DNA from: DASXMT01 sp036521415
Lineage (GTDB): Bacteria; Actinomycetota; Acidimicrobiia; Acidimicrobiales; RAAP-2
Assembly (NCBI GenBank): GCA_036521415.1
Contig: DATDHU010000125.1
Span: forward strand, 1-64,000
DNA length: 64,000 nucleotides
Direction: 5' to 3'
Below, piece after piece: positions 17,369 through 26,546 of this stretch. The stretch's first letter is position 1. Each line of letters opens with the position of its first letter. Position numbers and translations under genes: made by a program. The notes under the pieces are model-generated. The model searched no databases and was not told where the DNA came from. It was given only the letters and a program-made list of their open reading frames with translations.

Positions 17369-18739
17369 ATGACCGTGAACGCAACCCTGGCAGTCGAACA
17401 ATCAGTCGATGGCCGAAGGGAAACAGGGCGCTCGATTCGCTCCTCGGTGCCGCGATCGGCGCACGGCGAGTGGGCGCCGTCACCGGATCGCCCGGATCCC
17501 CTCGAGGTCCTCGAAACGCAGGCGGTCTCGCGCCTCTCCGAGCTGGGGCCCCTCCGGTACCAACGCATGGCCGAGTCACCGTTCGCATTCTTCCGGGGGG
17601 CCGCCGCGGTGATGGCCATGGACCTGGCGTCGACACCGACGACTGGTGTGCACGTCCAAGCGTGCGGCGATGCCCACGTGAACAATTTCGGGTTCTTCGC
17701 CAGCCCGGAGCGAAACCTCGTCTTCGACATCAACGACTTCGACGAGACCGTCCCTGGTCCGTGGGAGTGGGACGTAAAGCGCCTCTGCGCCAGCCTGTAC
17801 ATCGTCGCCCGCCAGCGTGGCCTGTCGCCGAGCGACTGCGACGCGGTGGCCACGGCGGCGGCCCGCACCTATCGAGAACGGCTCGCTGACTACGCGTCGT
17901 GGCACACGCTCGACCTCTTCTACGAGCGCACCGAGATCAAGGAAGTCGTCGAACACTTCCCCCTTCGCCACCGCCCCGGGGTCCGGCGCGACGTCAAGCG
18001 GGCACGCCGGAAGGACCACCTCCGGGCCGTCGCCAAGCTCACCACCGTGGTCGACGGGAATCGCCGCTTCGTTGCCGACCCTCCCCTGCTCCTACCCCTC
18101 GATCGCACGGACCGCGACATGTCCGATGCCCTGGGGCTGATCGAGGGCTACCGGAAGACCCTTTCCGCCAACCGACGATACCTGTTCGACCGGTACCGAC
18201 TGCTCGACGTCGCCCGCAAGGTCGTCGGGGTGGGGAGCGTCGGAACGCGGTGTTGGATCGCTCTCCTGGCCGGTCCCGACGACCCCGACGCCGATTTCAT
18301 CGTGTTGCAGGCAAAGGAGGCCCAGGCCTCGGTGCTCGAGCCCTACGTCGGCGAGTCACTCCTCGGGCACCATGGCAAGCGGGTGGTCGTCGGTCAGCGA
18401 CTCATCCAGGCGGCGAGCGACATCTTCCTCGGCTGGGCCGAGGGACCGGCGACCGGCCACAACTACTACATCCGCCAGCTGTGGGACTTCAAGGGTCAGG
18501 GAGACCCGATGACCATGAAGCCGGGCACACTCGGCCATTACGGTGCTCTGTGCGCGTGGATCCTGGCCCGCTCACACGCCCGAACCGGCGATGCGGTGAA
18601 GATCTCGGGCTACCTGGGAAGGGCAAAGGCCTTCGACCGCGCCATCGCTGCGTTCTCGCGGCAGTACGCGATCAACAACGAAGCAGACCATCGGGCACTG
18701 GTCGACGGCATCGCCGACCGTGGCCCGGCATCCCGCTGA
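17369..18739 (+). CDS. DUF2252 domain-containing protein
   Basis: A 456-aa protein matching DUF2252, a family with kinase-like features but no established reaction. The signature blocks are VQACGDAHVNNFGFF (97-110) and LVFDINDFDETVPGPWEWDVKRL (from 117), which resemble the HGDxxxxN and DFD motifs of aminoglycoside-phosphotransferase-like folds. The lysine-containing KVVGVGSVGTRCW and IVLQAKEA segments come later. ATG at 17369 is preferred; GTG at 17375 and ATG at 17300 are alternatives. The gene is not clearly operonic: a methyltransferase gene diverges upstream and glycerate kinase converges downstream. Confidence 0.87.
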   Translation: MTVNATLAVEQSVDGRRETGRSIRSSVPRSAHGEWAPSPDRPDPLEVLETQAVSRLSELGPLRYQRMAESPFAFFRGAAAVMAMDLASTPTTGVHVQACGDAHVNNFGFFASPERNLVFDINDFDETVPGPWEWDVKRLCASLYIVARQRGLSPSDCDAVATAAARTYRERLADYASWHTLDLFYERTEIKEVVEHFPLRHRPGVRRDVKRARRKDHLRAVAKLTTVVDGNRRFVADPPLLLPLDRTDRDMSDALGLIEGYRKTLSANRRYLFDRYRLLDVARKVVGVGSVGTRCWIALLAGPDDPDADFIVLQAKEAQASVLEPYVGESLLGHHGKRVVVGQRLIQAASDIFLGWAEGPATGHNYYIRQLWDFKGQGDPMTMKPGTLGHYGALCAWILARSHARTGDAVKISGYLGRAKAFDRAIAAFSRQYAINNEADHRALVDGIADRGPASR

Positions 18740-18841
18740 ACGACTCGGACTGCCACCCCCCACCGACGAAGTGACTCCCCCCGCGTGAGCCGGCCACCGG
18801 CCAGAGCGCCGGCCCGATGGGGCCGCGAGTATCGCGAGTAT

Positions 18842-19870
18842 TCAGCCGGGTTGGAATTGACCGAGTGACTCCCGTACGGCCGACTCGACGCAGGCCACGG
18901 TGTCACGCACCGCTCGCCTCTCACCAAAGGCGTCGACCAGGGACACGACGAGGACCATTCGGTCATCGACCTCCTCGAAGGCCCCCTGGTCGACTCGACC
19001 GGCGATGATCAACGCGGGGACGCCGAGTGCCGAGACGTCGTGCAGCACACCGCCCACGACTTTGCCGGCGAAAGAGGTCCGGTCGAGGGCGCCCTCTCCG
19101 GTCACCACCAATTGGGCCCGGGCGAGGTGGCGGCGGAGCCCGACGAGGTCGGCGACCAGCTCGTAGCCCGACCGGAGCTCCCCACCCAGCGCGACCAGGG
19201 CCCCACCGAGCCCACCGGCAGCCCCGGTACCGGGAATGGACCGGACGTCCACCCCGTAGTCCCTCCGATATCGGTCGGCCAGTTTCTCGAGTCTGTCCTC
19301 GAGCTCCAGCACCTGCTGTGGGCTTGCTCCTTTTTGCGGGCCGAACACAGCCGCGGCGTCGACGAACGTGGTCTGCACGTCGCACGCACCGATGAGCGAG
19401 ACCAGGCCGAGCCCTCCGGCATCTTCGACGGCCCGGATCAGCCCCAGTCCACCGTCGGTGGTGGCCGATCCGCCCAGACCCACGACCACGGTCCCGTTGG
19501 CCCCCACGGCTTTGGCCGCGGCCATGACGAGCTCACCGGTTCCTCGGGTCGTCGCCCGGAGCGGGTCATTCCCCTTTGCCCCGCCGGCCAGAGCCAGGCC
19601 CGAGGCCCGCGACATCTCGACGATGGCCCGACTGCCCTGTAGTCGCCACTGTGCCTCGACCGCACCTCCGTCCGGCCCGGACACCGTCGTCGTCTCGAGG
19701 CGAGAGTCGGGCAGATCGAACGTCTCGAGTAGTCCCTCACCTCCGTCGGACAGCGGAACGGAAGCGACCGACCATCCAAGAGACGAACCTGCCCTCCCGA
19801 TAGCATCGGCCACCTCGCGAGCGGTGGCGGTACCGCGGAACTTGTCCGGTGCGGCTACCAGCAGTGGCAC
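18842..19870 (-). CDS. Glycerate kinase
   Basis: A 342-aa member of the GarK/GlxK glycerate kinase family, which phosphorylates D-glycerate with ATP. Family blocks: LLVAAPDKFRGTATA (3-17), PLSDGGEGLLET (39-50), VVVGLGGSATTDGG (128-141), GTGAAGGLGGALVALGG and VTGEGALDRTSFAGKVVGGV. Slightly shorter than the usual 370-380 aa. GTG at 19870 has AAGGGG 7 bases upstream and matches the family N-terminus, so the in-frame ATG at 19930 is rejected. It stands alone, with the phosphotransferase gene divergent. Product is 2- or 3-phosphoglycerate; sequence alone does not decide which. Confidence 0.92.
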   Translation of the reverse strand: MPLLVAAPDKFRGTATAREVADAIGRAGSSLGWSVASVPLSDGGEGLLETFDLPDSRLETTTVSGPDGGAVEAQWRLQGSRAIVEMSRASGLALAGGAKGNDPLRATTRGTGELVMAAAKAVGANGTVVVGLGGSATTDGGLGLIRAVEDAGGLGLVSLIGACDVQTTFVDAAAVFGPQKGASPQQVLELEDRLEKLADRYRRDYGVDVRSIPGTGAAGGLGGALVALGGELRSGYELVADLVGLRRHLARAQLVVTGEGALDRTSFAGKVVGGVLHDVSALGVPALIIAGRVDQGAFEEVDDRMVLVVSLVDAFGERRAVRDTVACVESAVRESLGQFQPG

Positions 19871-20052
19871 CGGGTCCCCTTGCCCTCGTTTCCTCTGGCT
19901 TCGTTCAGCTGTAGTCAACGAATGCGGCACCGGGATCGGTCTCCCCGGCGGCCCATGACGTCCGGAAGGCGGACTCCAGGCGAACGATCAACACGCCAAT
20001 GACACCTCGAGCGACGCTAGCACCGGAAGGCGCCACGCCGAAGTTCTTCGAT

Positions 20053-20069
20053 CGGGCCGCAAGGGCCCG
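20053..20069. other. Small hairpin in the glycerate kinase/phosphotransferase intergenic region
   Basis: CGGGCC, a 5-base loop GCAAG, then GGCCCG form a perfect 6-bp stem in the 290-base divergent region 19871-20160. Apart from this and a possible TAGAAC -10 box at 20148-20153 (7 bases before ATG 20161), nothing else was seen there. Confidence 0.3.
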
Positions 20070-20160
20070 GAGCGCGAATGGGATCGCCGCCGACAGTCAC
20101 GGCGGGGCGGAACGCGGTGGTCAGCTGGCGGTTGGGTGAGGCGGGACTAGAACATGGGTG

Positions 20161-21222
20161 ATGAACGAGCACGAGTCGTTGGGTCGTCTCTCAGACTGGC
20201 TAGCGCAGCGCCGACCGGATGGCCGGCGCCCGAGGTTGACCGCTTTGGGCAGTCCGGGCAGTGGCTATTCCGCCGAGAACCTCGTGCTCAGTGCCCGTTG
20301 GGACGGCGGACCGGAGGAGAAGCTCGTCCTGCGCCGCGACAGCCCCGACCGACCCATTTATCCGGCCCAGTCGGCACGGACCACGAGCGGCGTGGTGTTT
20401 CAGCACTCGGTGATGGACGCACTTCGGCGCGCCGGTCGGGTTCCGGTGGCCGAGAGCCTGGGCCTCGAAGCCGACCCGCAGGTCCTCGGTGTTCCCTTCT
20501 TCGTGATGCGCCACGTTCGCGGTGACGTGCCCGGTGAGGATCCGCCGTACACCCGGAGTGGGTTCTTCGTCGATGCCGCACCGGACCGCCGGGCCCAACT
20601 GGTCTCGGAGGGCCTTCGGGCCCTGGCCCGGCTGCACGAGACGGGCGTCGACGATCCGGACCTGGCGGCTTTGCACGAGCCCGGCGTCCGCCACGGAGCA
20701 GAACGTCAGCTGGAGGTATGGGAGGACAGCCTGCGGGACGGGCTGGGCGGGCGGACCGCACGGTTGATCGACGACAGCTTGTCGTGGTTGCACGACCGGT
20801 TGCCCCCGCCCGACCGAGCCCTGCTGTCGTGGGGCGATGCCCGTCCAGGGAACATGATCTGGCAGGACTTCCGGGTGGCCTGCATCACCGACTTCGAGGG
20901 CGCCGCCCTCGGGCCACGGGAGCTCGACATGGGCTGGTGGCTCATGGCCGACTACTGGATGCACGAGGGTTCGGGCATGGATCGGCTGGCCGGCGAACCC
21001 GACCGATCGGAGCAACGGGCGATCTACGAACACAGCGCGGGCACCTCGATCCGAAGCACCACGTGGTATGAGATCTTCTCGGCTTTGCGCTTTGCCACGA
21101 CGGTTGTGCACGTGATGAACCGGTGGGTTGCCCGTGGAGCCGTACCCGAAGACCAGACACTATGGCGTGACAACCCGGCGACGGCCGTCCTGGCCGCCCT
21201 GTTAGAGGAGGCGACCGCATGA
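20161..21222 (+). CDS. Phosphotransferase family protein (APH / ACAD10-like kinase domain)
   Basis: A 353-aa aminoglycoside-phosphotransferase-fold protein of the subgroup linked to acyl-CoA metabolism. The nucleotide-binding N-lobe has SPGSGYSAENLVL; the catalytic loop reads LLSWGDARPGNMIW, with Trp where many members have His, followed by CITDFEGAALGPRELDMGWW, equivalent to the DFG metal site. GTG at 20158 is directly before ATG 20161; either may serve, and a TAGAAC box 7 bases upstream suggests leaderless expression. The stop overlaps the start of a 26-codon ORF (ATGA), which in turn overlaps the SDR gene. It is probably a hydroxyacyl-type kinase rather than antibiotic resistance. Confidence 0.82.
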   Translation: MNEHESLGRLSDWLAQRRPDGRRPRLTALGSPGSGYSAENLVLSARWDGGPEEKLVLRRDSPDRPIYPAQSARTTSGVVFQHSVMDALRRAGRVPVAESLGLEADPQVLGVPFFVMRHVRGDVPGEDPPYTRSGFFVDAAPDRRAQLVSEGLRALARLHETGVDDPDLAALHEPGVRHGAERQLEVWEDSLRDGLGGRTARLIDDSLSWLHDRLPPPDRALLSWGDARPGNMIWQDFRVACITDFEGAALGPRELDMGWWLMADYWMHEGSGMDRLAGEPDRSEQRAIYEHSAGTSIRSTTWYEIFSALRFATTVVHVMNRWVARGAVPEDQTLWRDNPATAVLAALLEEATA

Positions 21223-21299
21223 ACGCGACGTACGACGGCGTCCAGCGACGATTCGACGTTGCCCGTCTGGGCATGGTCGGGCAGGACGTCTCGACGTGA
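21219..21299 (+). CDS. Possible 26-aa small protein bridging phosphotransferase and SDR genes
   Basis: ATG at 21219 overlaps the upstream stop as ATGA, and its own TGA overlaps the GTG start of the SDR as GTGA. The product begins MNATYDGVQRRFDVARLG and ends MVGQDVST. It has no family I recognise, no membrane helix and no ribosome site of its own. The exact double overlap argues that ribosomes pass through it; it could be a real microprotein, a coupling leader, or the remnant of a longer gene. Confidence 0.35.
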   Translation: MNATYDGVQRRFDVARLGMVGQDVST

Positions 21300-22075
21300 C
21301 GCCCCCCGCAGTGTCGAACAAGTCGCTCGCCGGTCGCCGGCTGCTCGTGGTCGGAGCATCATCAGGCGTGGGGCGGGCCATCGGGATACGCGCCGGCGTC
21401 GAGGGGGCGCGGGTCGCCTTTGCCGCTCGTCGACTCGAGTTGCTGAGGACAGCGGCGCAAGCCGCCGGTGCATCCGGCGTCACCGTGGCGTGTGACGTCA
21501 CCGACCAGTCGTCGGTCGAGAGGGCCGTCGAGGACGCGGCATCGACATTGGGCGGCCTCGATGCCGTGGTCTATGCCACCGGCGTCGACCCGCTGGTCCG
21601 GATCGAGAACGTGGATGGGCTCGCCTGGTCCAACCTCTTCGCCACCAACGTGATCGGGGCCTCCCTCGTCACCCGGGCCGCCCTCCCCCACCTCCGTGCG
21701 GCGCGTGGCCGGGCCGTGTTCATCTCGGCCACATCGGTTGGTCGGCCGCTGCCTGGGATGGGTGCCTACGCGACCAGCAAGGCCGCCCTGGAGGAGCTGG
21801 CACGGGCCTGGAGGTCCGAGCACCCCGACGTGTCATTTTCTACCGTCGCCATCGGCATGACGCTCGGGACGGAGGTGACCGCCGGCTGGGACACCGGGCT
21901 CTTGGGCGAGTTGGCCTCCGTCTGGGATGATCGTGGCCACCTGTTCGACAACGGACCCGGCTACCTGGGGTGCGACGAAGTGGCCGAAACCGTGATCTCG
22001 GTGCTGGCCGCACCGACTTGCCTCCCCTACGTCTCGGTACTGGCCGATCCGGCACTCGATGGACCGGCCGGGTGA
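21296..22075 (+). CDS. SDR family oxidoreductase
   Basis: A 259-aa classical short-chain dehydrogenase with the NAD(P) motif VVGASSGVGRAIG near residues 18-30. An alanine-rich ACDVTDQSSVERAVEDA segment, the FISATSVG strand with catalytic Ser, and YATSKAALEE with Tyr and Lys follow. The usual NNAG motif is replaced by YATGVD. The GTG start overlaps the small upstream ORF as GTGA. The operon context with a phosphotransferase suggests oxidation of a hydroxy-acid or hydroxyacyl-CoA; the substrate is not determinable. Confidence 0.88.
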   Translation: MTPPAVSNKSLAGRRLLVVGASSGVGRAIGIRAGVEGARVAFAARRLELLRTAAQAAGASGVTVACDVTDQSSVERAVEDAASTLGGLDAVVYATGVDPLVRIENVDGLAWSNLFATNVIGASLVTRAALPHLRAARGRAVFISATSVGRPLPGMGAYATSKAALEELARAWRSEHPDVSFSTVAIGMTLGTEVTAGWDTGLLGELASVWDDRGHLFDNGPGYLGCDEVAETVISVLAAPTCLPYVSVLADPALDGPAG

Positions 22076-22132
22076 CCGTGCGACGTGCCCGAGCAGATCC
22101 GGCTACCTCGGCGCGATGATCGACGATGTCGA

Positions 22133-23320
22133 CTAAGCAACGACGCCCGAGGCGCGAAGGTCGGCAACGTGGTCGGCCATGCCCAGCTCGGCCAGGACCT
22201 CGTCGGTGTGCTCACCGAGCGCGGGAGAGGACCCGGGCGACAGGGCCGGGGTGCTCAGGAACCGGGCCGGATGACGTGGGAAACGGATATGACCGACAAC
22301 AGGGTGGTCGTACTCCTCGAACAGCCCGACAGCGACGGCGTGGGCATCACGGGTCAGCTCATCGGGAGAAAGGATCATGGCGAAGGGGATGCGTTGCTTC
22401 TCGAACCGAGACGTAGCCTCCGCCATGGTCAGGTTTGCCGCTCGGGCATAACACATGTCCACCAGCGCCGAGGTGAATTCGCGGTGCTTGTTGCGCTCCT
22501 CCATGGTGGCCAGCCGAGGGTCGTCCCAGCCCTCGACGTCAAGTGCCTTGCACATACCCGAGAAGTCCCCGACCGACGTGGGGGTGACGATGCCCCAACC
22601 GTCGCTGAAGCGCATCGGGTTGAAGCCGGCCACGAAGCTCGAGTTCTGCGAGTGGTCGGACTCGAGGAGCACTTCGTTTCCGGCCGAGTCGGCCCAGAGG
22701 AACGACGCCACCGCGTCCATCATCGCCACCTCGATGTGCTGCCCTCCCTTACCCATGGCCCGAGCCAACAGGGCCGCGGTGATGGCTTGCGATGCGTACA
22801 GCGCGGTGACCTTGTCGGCTGCCGTCTGCCGGAGGAACACGGGGACGCCGTCGGCCGGATCGGCTTGGTTCGCCGCCAGGCCGCCGTAGGCTTGGCCGAC
22901 GGTGTCGTAGGCACTGCGGTCGCGGTAGGGGCCCTCCGACCCGAAACCCGACAACGATGCGTAGACCAACTCCGGGTTGACCTCACGGAGCGCGTCGTAC
23001 CCGAGGCCGAGCCTGTCCATCACCCCGGGACGGAAGTTCTGGATGACGACATCGGCCCTCGAGGCCAGCCGTTTGACGATGGCTACGCCCTCAGGAGCTT
23101 TGATATCGACTGCGATCGACCGCTTTCCCCGATTGCACATCAGGTACAGCGCGCTCAAGCCGTTCACGGACACACCGACCCATCGGGCCAGGTCGCCGAT
23201 ACCCGGTCGCTCGACCTTGATGACGTCGGCACCCTGGTCTGCCATCAGCGTCACCGCATAGGGCCCGGTGAGGGCGATCGACAGGTCGAGGATGCGGATC
23301 CCTTCCAACGGCCTGGTCAA
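22133..23320 (-). CDS. CaiB/BaiF CoA-transferase family protein
   Basis: A 395-aa class III CoA transferase, which moves CoA between carboxylic acids through an aspartyl-CoA thioester intermediate. Family features: LEGIRILDLSIALTGPYAV at the N-terminus, ADVIKVERP, NRGKRSIAVDIK (63-74), and D139 in the SAYDTVGQAYGG segment, the position of the catalytic Asp. TTG at 23320 is chosen: AAGGAG lies 8 bases upstream and the codon overlaps the upstream epimerase stop as TTGA. The open frame further upstream is the shadow of that epimerase. Paralogous to the gene at 54811-56040. Confidence 0.9.
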   Translation of the reverse strand: MTRPLEGIRILDLSIALTGPYAVTLMADQGADVIKVERPGIGDLARWVGVSVNGLSALYLMCNRGKRSIAVDIKAPEGVAIVKRLASRADVVIQNFRPGVMDRLGLGYDALREVNPELVYASLSGFGSEGPYRDRSAYDTVGQAYGGLAANQADPADGVPVFLRQTAADKVTALYASQAITAALLARAMGKGGQHIEVAMMDAVASFLWADSAGNEVLLESDHSQNSSFVAGFNPMRFSDGWGIVTPTSVGDFSGMCKALDVEGWDDPRLATMEERNKHREFTSALVDMCYARAANLTMAEATSRFEKQRIPFAMILSPDELTRDAHAVAVGLFEEYDHPVVGHIRFPRHPARFLSTPALSPGSSPALGEHTDEVLAELGMADHVADLRASGVVA

Positions 23321-24420
23321 TCCACGAACTCCTTGTGTGTGCGGGGTCGGCCCTGCGGTCCGCTGTAGGCCAGGCCCCACGCCGGTGGCGCGGCGAACTC
23401 GGGCATGACCACCTGCGAACGGGCGGCCAGCCATGAGTCCATCAGCGCGTCCTCGGCACCGTAGTCGAATGGGTCGGTGAGGACCCGCTCCTCGACCCCG
23501 TCCCGCCCCGGCCGGTTCTCGGCCAACCAGCGAGCGGTCAGGCCGACCGCCTGGCGGGCCGGCACGACGTCTCGGTGACCGAGTTGGTGGTGCATCCGGG
23601 TCAGGTCGAGCACCCGGTGCGTGGGTAGGGGCTGGGCCAGCAGGGGCCTGGCCGGGACGGCCAGGTCGTAGGGCAACGACACGATCTCGACGTCGGCTCC
23701 GAGCTCTCGGATGCACAATTCGACCACCTGGCGAACGGTGAGGACCTCCTCGTCGCCCACGTTGAACACCGTTCCGGAGGACCGCTCGGGGTGCTCGATC
23801 CCCAGCACCACGGCCGCTGCGCAGTTCTCCGTGTAGCAGTGATGATGAAGGGTGAGGCCGTCGTCGGCGACGATGATCCGCCTTCGGCCGTCGATGATAC
23901 GGCGAACGACCGACCATTCCCGGGGGGCCGGTTGGTATGGCCCGTAGAGGTACGGATAGCGGAAGTGGGTGGCCCCCGGATGGGCGGCGAAGACGGCGGC
24001 TTCGGTGCGGACGATGCGGTAGCCCTTCTCGTCGATGGCCCGGTCGACGACGAGGTCGGCGTCCTCCTTCACCGGCACGGGGAGGCCGGGCGGGTCGTGC
24101 TGCCAGGCGTCGGTCCACCCCCGGTAGGCGGGCACGCCACCGACGGACACGAAGTGACCGCAGAGCCCGGCTGTGATCTGGGCGATCATGCGCAGGCGCC
24201 CGTACATGGCCACGATCACATCCCACCTCGTGCCCGTCAGCACCTCGCCCAACGATGCCGCGTCATAGGGGTCGGCGTGGATGTGCACTAGGTCGGAGGG
24301 GGTCTCGGATCGCTCGTGGCTGCCCCGGTGGAGGATCGACACCTCGTGGCCTTTCGCCGCCAGCCGCCGGACGATCGGGACGCCGGTCGGGCCCGTGCCG
24401 CCGATCATGAGAATCCTCAT
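23317..24420 (-). CDS. NAD-dependent epimerase/dehydratase family protein
   Basis: A 367-aa extended-SDR-like protein. The Rossmann motif MIGGTGPTGVPIV (5-17) opens the chain, followed by the charged HRGSHER segment. Later come FRYPYLYGPYQPAPREW, where the usual YxxxK is not obvious, and the nucleotide-sugar-epimerase-like FNVGDEEVLTVRQVVELC. It resembles the NAD-binding proteins of the isoflavone-reductase/epimerase group more than true sugar epimerases. ATG at 24420 follows a GGGA tract. The stop is shared with the CoA transferase start, so both act in one unit. Divergent from the SDR at 24553. Confidence 0.82.
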   Translation of the reverse strand: MRILMIGGTGPTGVPIVRRLAAKGHEVSILHRGSHERSETPSDLVHIHADPYDAASLGEVLTGTRWDVIVAMYGRLRMIAQITAGLCGHFVSVGGVPAYRGWTDAWQHDPPGLPVPVKEDADLVVDRAIDEKGYRIVRTEAAVFAAHPGATHFRYPYLYGPYQPAPREWSVVRRIIDGRRRIIVADDGLTLHHHCYTENCAAAVVLGIEHPERSSGTVFNVGDEEVLTVRQVVELCIRELGADVEIVSLPYDLAVPARPLLAQPLPTHRVLDLTRMHHQLGHRDVVPARQAVGLTARWLAENRPGRDGVEERVLTDPFDYGAEDALMDSWLAARSQVVMPEFAAPPAWGLAYSGPQGRPRTHKEFVD

Positions 24421-24552
24421 CGGAGGTCCCAGGCGATCATGGGTAGCAACGTAGTGCCTAAGGTTGGTGAGCAGCACGCCCTCGCACGGCACGGCGCCGC
24501 AACATCCCGTGGCGTCGGCCGCGGGGGAGAGAGGGCAACAAAGGGGTGGATC

Positions 24553-25353
24553 ATGGGATTGAACCTGACCGGTTGCCGCACGCTCGTCACCGGTGCATCC
24601 TCGGGCATCGGAGCCGGACTGGCCGAAGCCTTGGCCGCGCAGGGCGCCGTCGTGGGTATCTGTGCCCGACGAGCCGACCGACTGGCCGAGGTGTTGGGCC
24701 GCTGCCAGGTGCACTCTCCGGAGAGCCGAATGTGGACAGTGGACCTGGCCGACGTCGACGCAGTGGACCAACTGGGCGTCGACGTGGTCGGCGCCTTCGG
24801 CGGTATCGACCTGTTGGTGAACAACGCCGGCATCCCCAAGCGACGGCACACGACCGCCCTGGACATCGAGACCATCACGCAGGTCATGCACATCAACTAC
24901 CTCTCCCCCATGCGCCTGACCATGGCGCTCCTACCCCAGATGCTGTCGCGGGGATCGGGAACCATCGTCAACATCTCGTCCATTGCGGCCACGCTGAGTG
25001 CCCCGGGCGAAGCGGCCTACGACGCCTCGAAGGCCGCGCTCACCGCATTCTCGGAGGCGATGGCGGTCGACCTCTGGGAGACCGGCGTCAAGGTGATGGT
25101 CGTATACCCGGGCGTGATCGACACTGACCTGTTCAGCCTGCCCGACAACGACATCCCCGACCTGCCGGTGCCGGCCGAACCGGTCTCGGTCGCCGTCAAC
25201 GCCATCCTGGGCGGCTTGGCCGACGAGGCGGCTCAGGTCTACGTCCCGGAGTATTTCGCAGGCATCGCCGCCACCAAGGCCAAGGACGTTGGCGAATTCC
25301 TGAAGGGCACCGCCGCGTACCTCCGCCAGCAGCGCGAGGGAGCCGGGTCCTGA
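24553..25353 (+). CDS. SDR family oxidoreductase
   Basis: A 266-aa classical SDR. Motifs: TGASSGIG (13-20), NNAG (90-93), NISSIA with the catalytic Ser, and Y156-x3-K160 in YDASK. The C-terminal extension past 230 (EYFAGIAATKAKDVGEFLKG) is typical of the subgroup close to DltE and oxidoreductases of lipid metabolism. ATG at 24553 has AAGGGGTGG upstream. The gene is divergent from the epimerase/CoA transferase pair and converges with the membrane-protein gene 8 bases away. Confidence 0.9.
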   Translation: MGLNLTGCRTLVTGASSGIGAGLAEALAAQGAVVGICARRADRLAEVLGRCQVHSPESRMWTVDLADVDAVDQLGVDVVGAFGGIDLLVNNAGIPKRRHTTALDIETITQVMHINYLSPMRLTMALLPQMLSRGSGTIVNISSIAATLSAPGEAAYDASKAALTAFSEAMAVDLWETGVKVMVVYPGVIDTDLFSLPDNDIPDLPVPAEPVSVAVNAILGGLADEAAQVYVPEYFAGIAATKAKDVGEFLKGTAAYLRQQREGAGS

Positions 25354-25361
25354 GGCAGCCG

Positions 25362-26489
25362 TCAGGTGCCCTCGGACAACTCCTTCACTTCCTTCACTGA
25401 CGCATTGCTTGATTTCATCGGCAAATCGCCAGGCTGGCTGTATCCGGGATCGGGTTCCACGCCGGGACTGTCGCCGGTCGCCGGTTCCGCGGCGACGGGT
25501 GGATCCGCCCGGGGACGGGTCAGGATGATCTGCACCGACGAGACCACCAGCACGGCCACGGTGCCGATCCGCTCGCTGTTGCCGATCGGCTCGAACAGCG
25601 CATAGATCTGTATCCCGGCCGCAATAGCCGAGGCCACGAGGGGGAGGGCCACGGCCCGCAGACCGGTTGGTCTTTCGACGTAGCCACGCCCGCGAGGGGA
25701 CTGGGTCCAGGCGGCATAGGCGATCAGGACTGCCCCCAGGGTCCAGACGAAGTCATAGGTTCCCGAGTCGGCGACGCCACGCGCCTCTTGCACGGCGAAG
25801 GCGGCATCGGCGATGGTCGTCATCAGGATGCCCGCGCCGATGAGGATCCACATGCGGTCGGGGCGCCAACCCAACAGCCCGTAGACACCGATGATCGATC
25901 CCATGATCACCACGTCGAGCACGGGATAGCTGAAGTCGACCACGGTGGCCAGCGTTCCGCCGTGGGCATGGTCGGCCAGCGGCTGGAAGACGAGGGCAAA
26001 GCCGGCGGCCAGCACGACGAGGGCGATGGCCAGCCCGTCCATCCAGCGGTGCAACTCGAAGTGTGGGATCCGGACCCGGATGAGGGCGACGATCCCGGCG
26101 GCGATGAGTGGGTACCAGAGGAGCCAGAAGACGTCGGCGAAAGAGGGGTAGGGCGGGTCGGTCTGGCCCCCGTAGACCAGGCTCCACAAGATGGTGCCCA
26201 CACACCAGAGGGTCATGGCCAACCCGAAGGCGAGCCACGCCCGGCGCGTCGCCGGCTCGTACACCGCCCGGGCCAGGATGAGCACGGCAGCCGCGGCGAG
26301 GACCACGTCGTGGAACCACAGCTCGTAGAGCGATGGCGGCCCCCCGATCCCGAACAGCTCGTTCACCGCCTCGAGCGTCATCAGGATGATGAGGACGGCC
26401 CAGACCCAGTTGAGGCCGGCAGGGCGGGTGTAGAGCTCACCGTCGCGGTCCACGCCATGCGCCTGCTCGGAGCGGGGTGGCCGGCTCAT
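25362..26489 (-). CDS. Multi-pass membrane protein resembling a stand-alone sensor domain
   Basis: A 375-aa protein with about nine hydrophobic helices. The block LWCVGTILWSLVYGG followed by DPPYPSFADVFWLLWYPL and the VRIPHFELHRWMDGLAIAL loop closely resemble the membrane sensory region that precedes GGDEF/EAL modules in actinobacterial cyclic-di-GMP proteins. Here no GGDEF follows: after the last helix the chain ends in about 55 polar Pro/Glu/Ser residues. It is either a free-standing sensor or a gene that lost its output domain. ATG at 26489 is the only credible start. It converges with the SDR at 24553. Confidence 0.7.
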   Translation of the reverse strand: MSRPPRSEQAHGVDRDGELYTRPAGLNWVWAVLIILMTLEAVNELFGIGGPPSLYELWFHDVVLAAAAVLILARAVYEPATRRAWLAFGLAMTLWCVGTILWSLVYGGQTDPPYPSFADVFWLLWYPLIAAGIVALIRVRIPHFELHRWMDGLAIALVVLAAGFALVFQPLADHAHGGTLATVVDFSYPVLDVVIMGSIIGVYGLLGWRPDRMWILIGAGILMTTIADAAFAVQEARGVADSGTYDFVWTLGAVLIAYAAWTQSPRGRGYVERPTGLRAVALPLVASAIAAGIQIYALFEPIGNSERIGTVAVLVVSSVQIILTRPRADPPVAAEPATGDSPGVEPDPGYSQPGDLPMKSSNASVKEVKELSEGT

Positions 26490-26546
26490 CGTTTGTCCCG
26501 GTTGTCCAACCCGCAGGTCGGCTCGAATGGCGGCATGTTCTGGGGT

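Noticed and set aside
20161..21222. Aminoglycoside resistance gene
   Set aside because: The APH fold is present, but the WGDARPGN loop and the SDR neighbourhood fit the metabolic ACAD10-like branch rather than antibiotic kinases.
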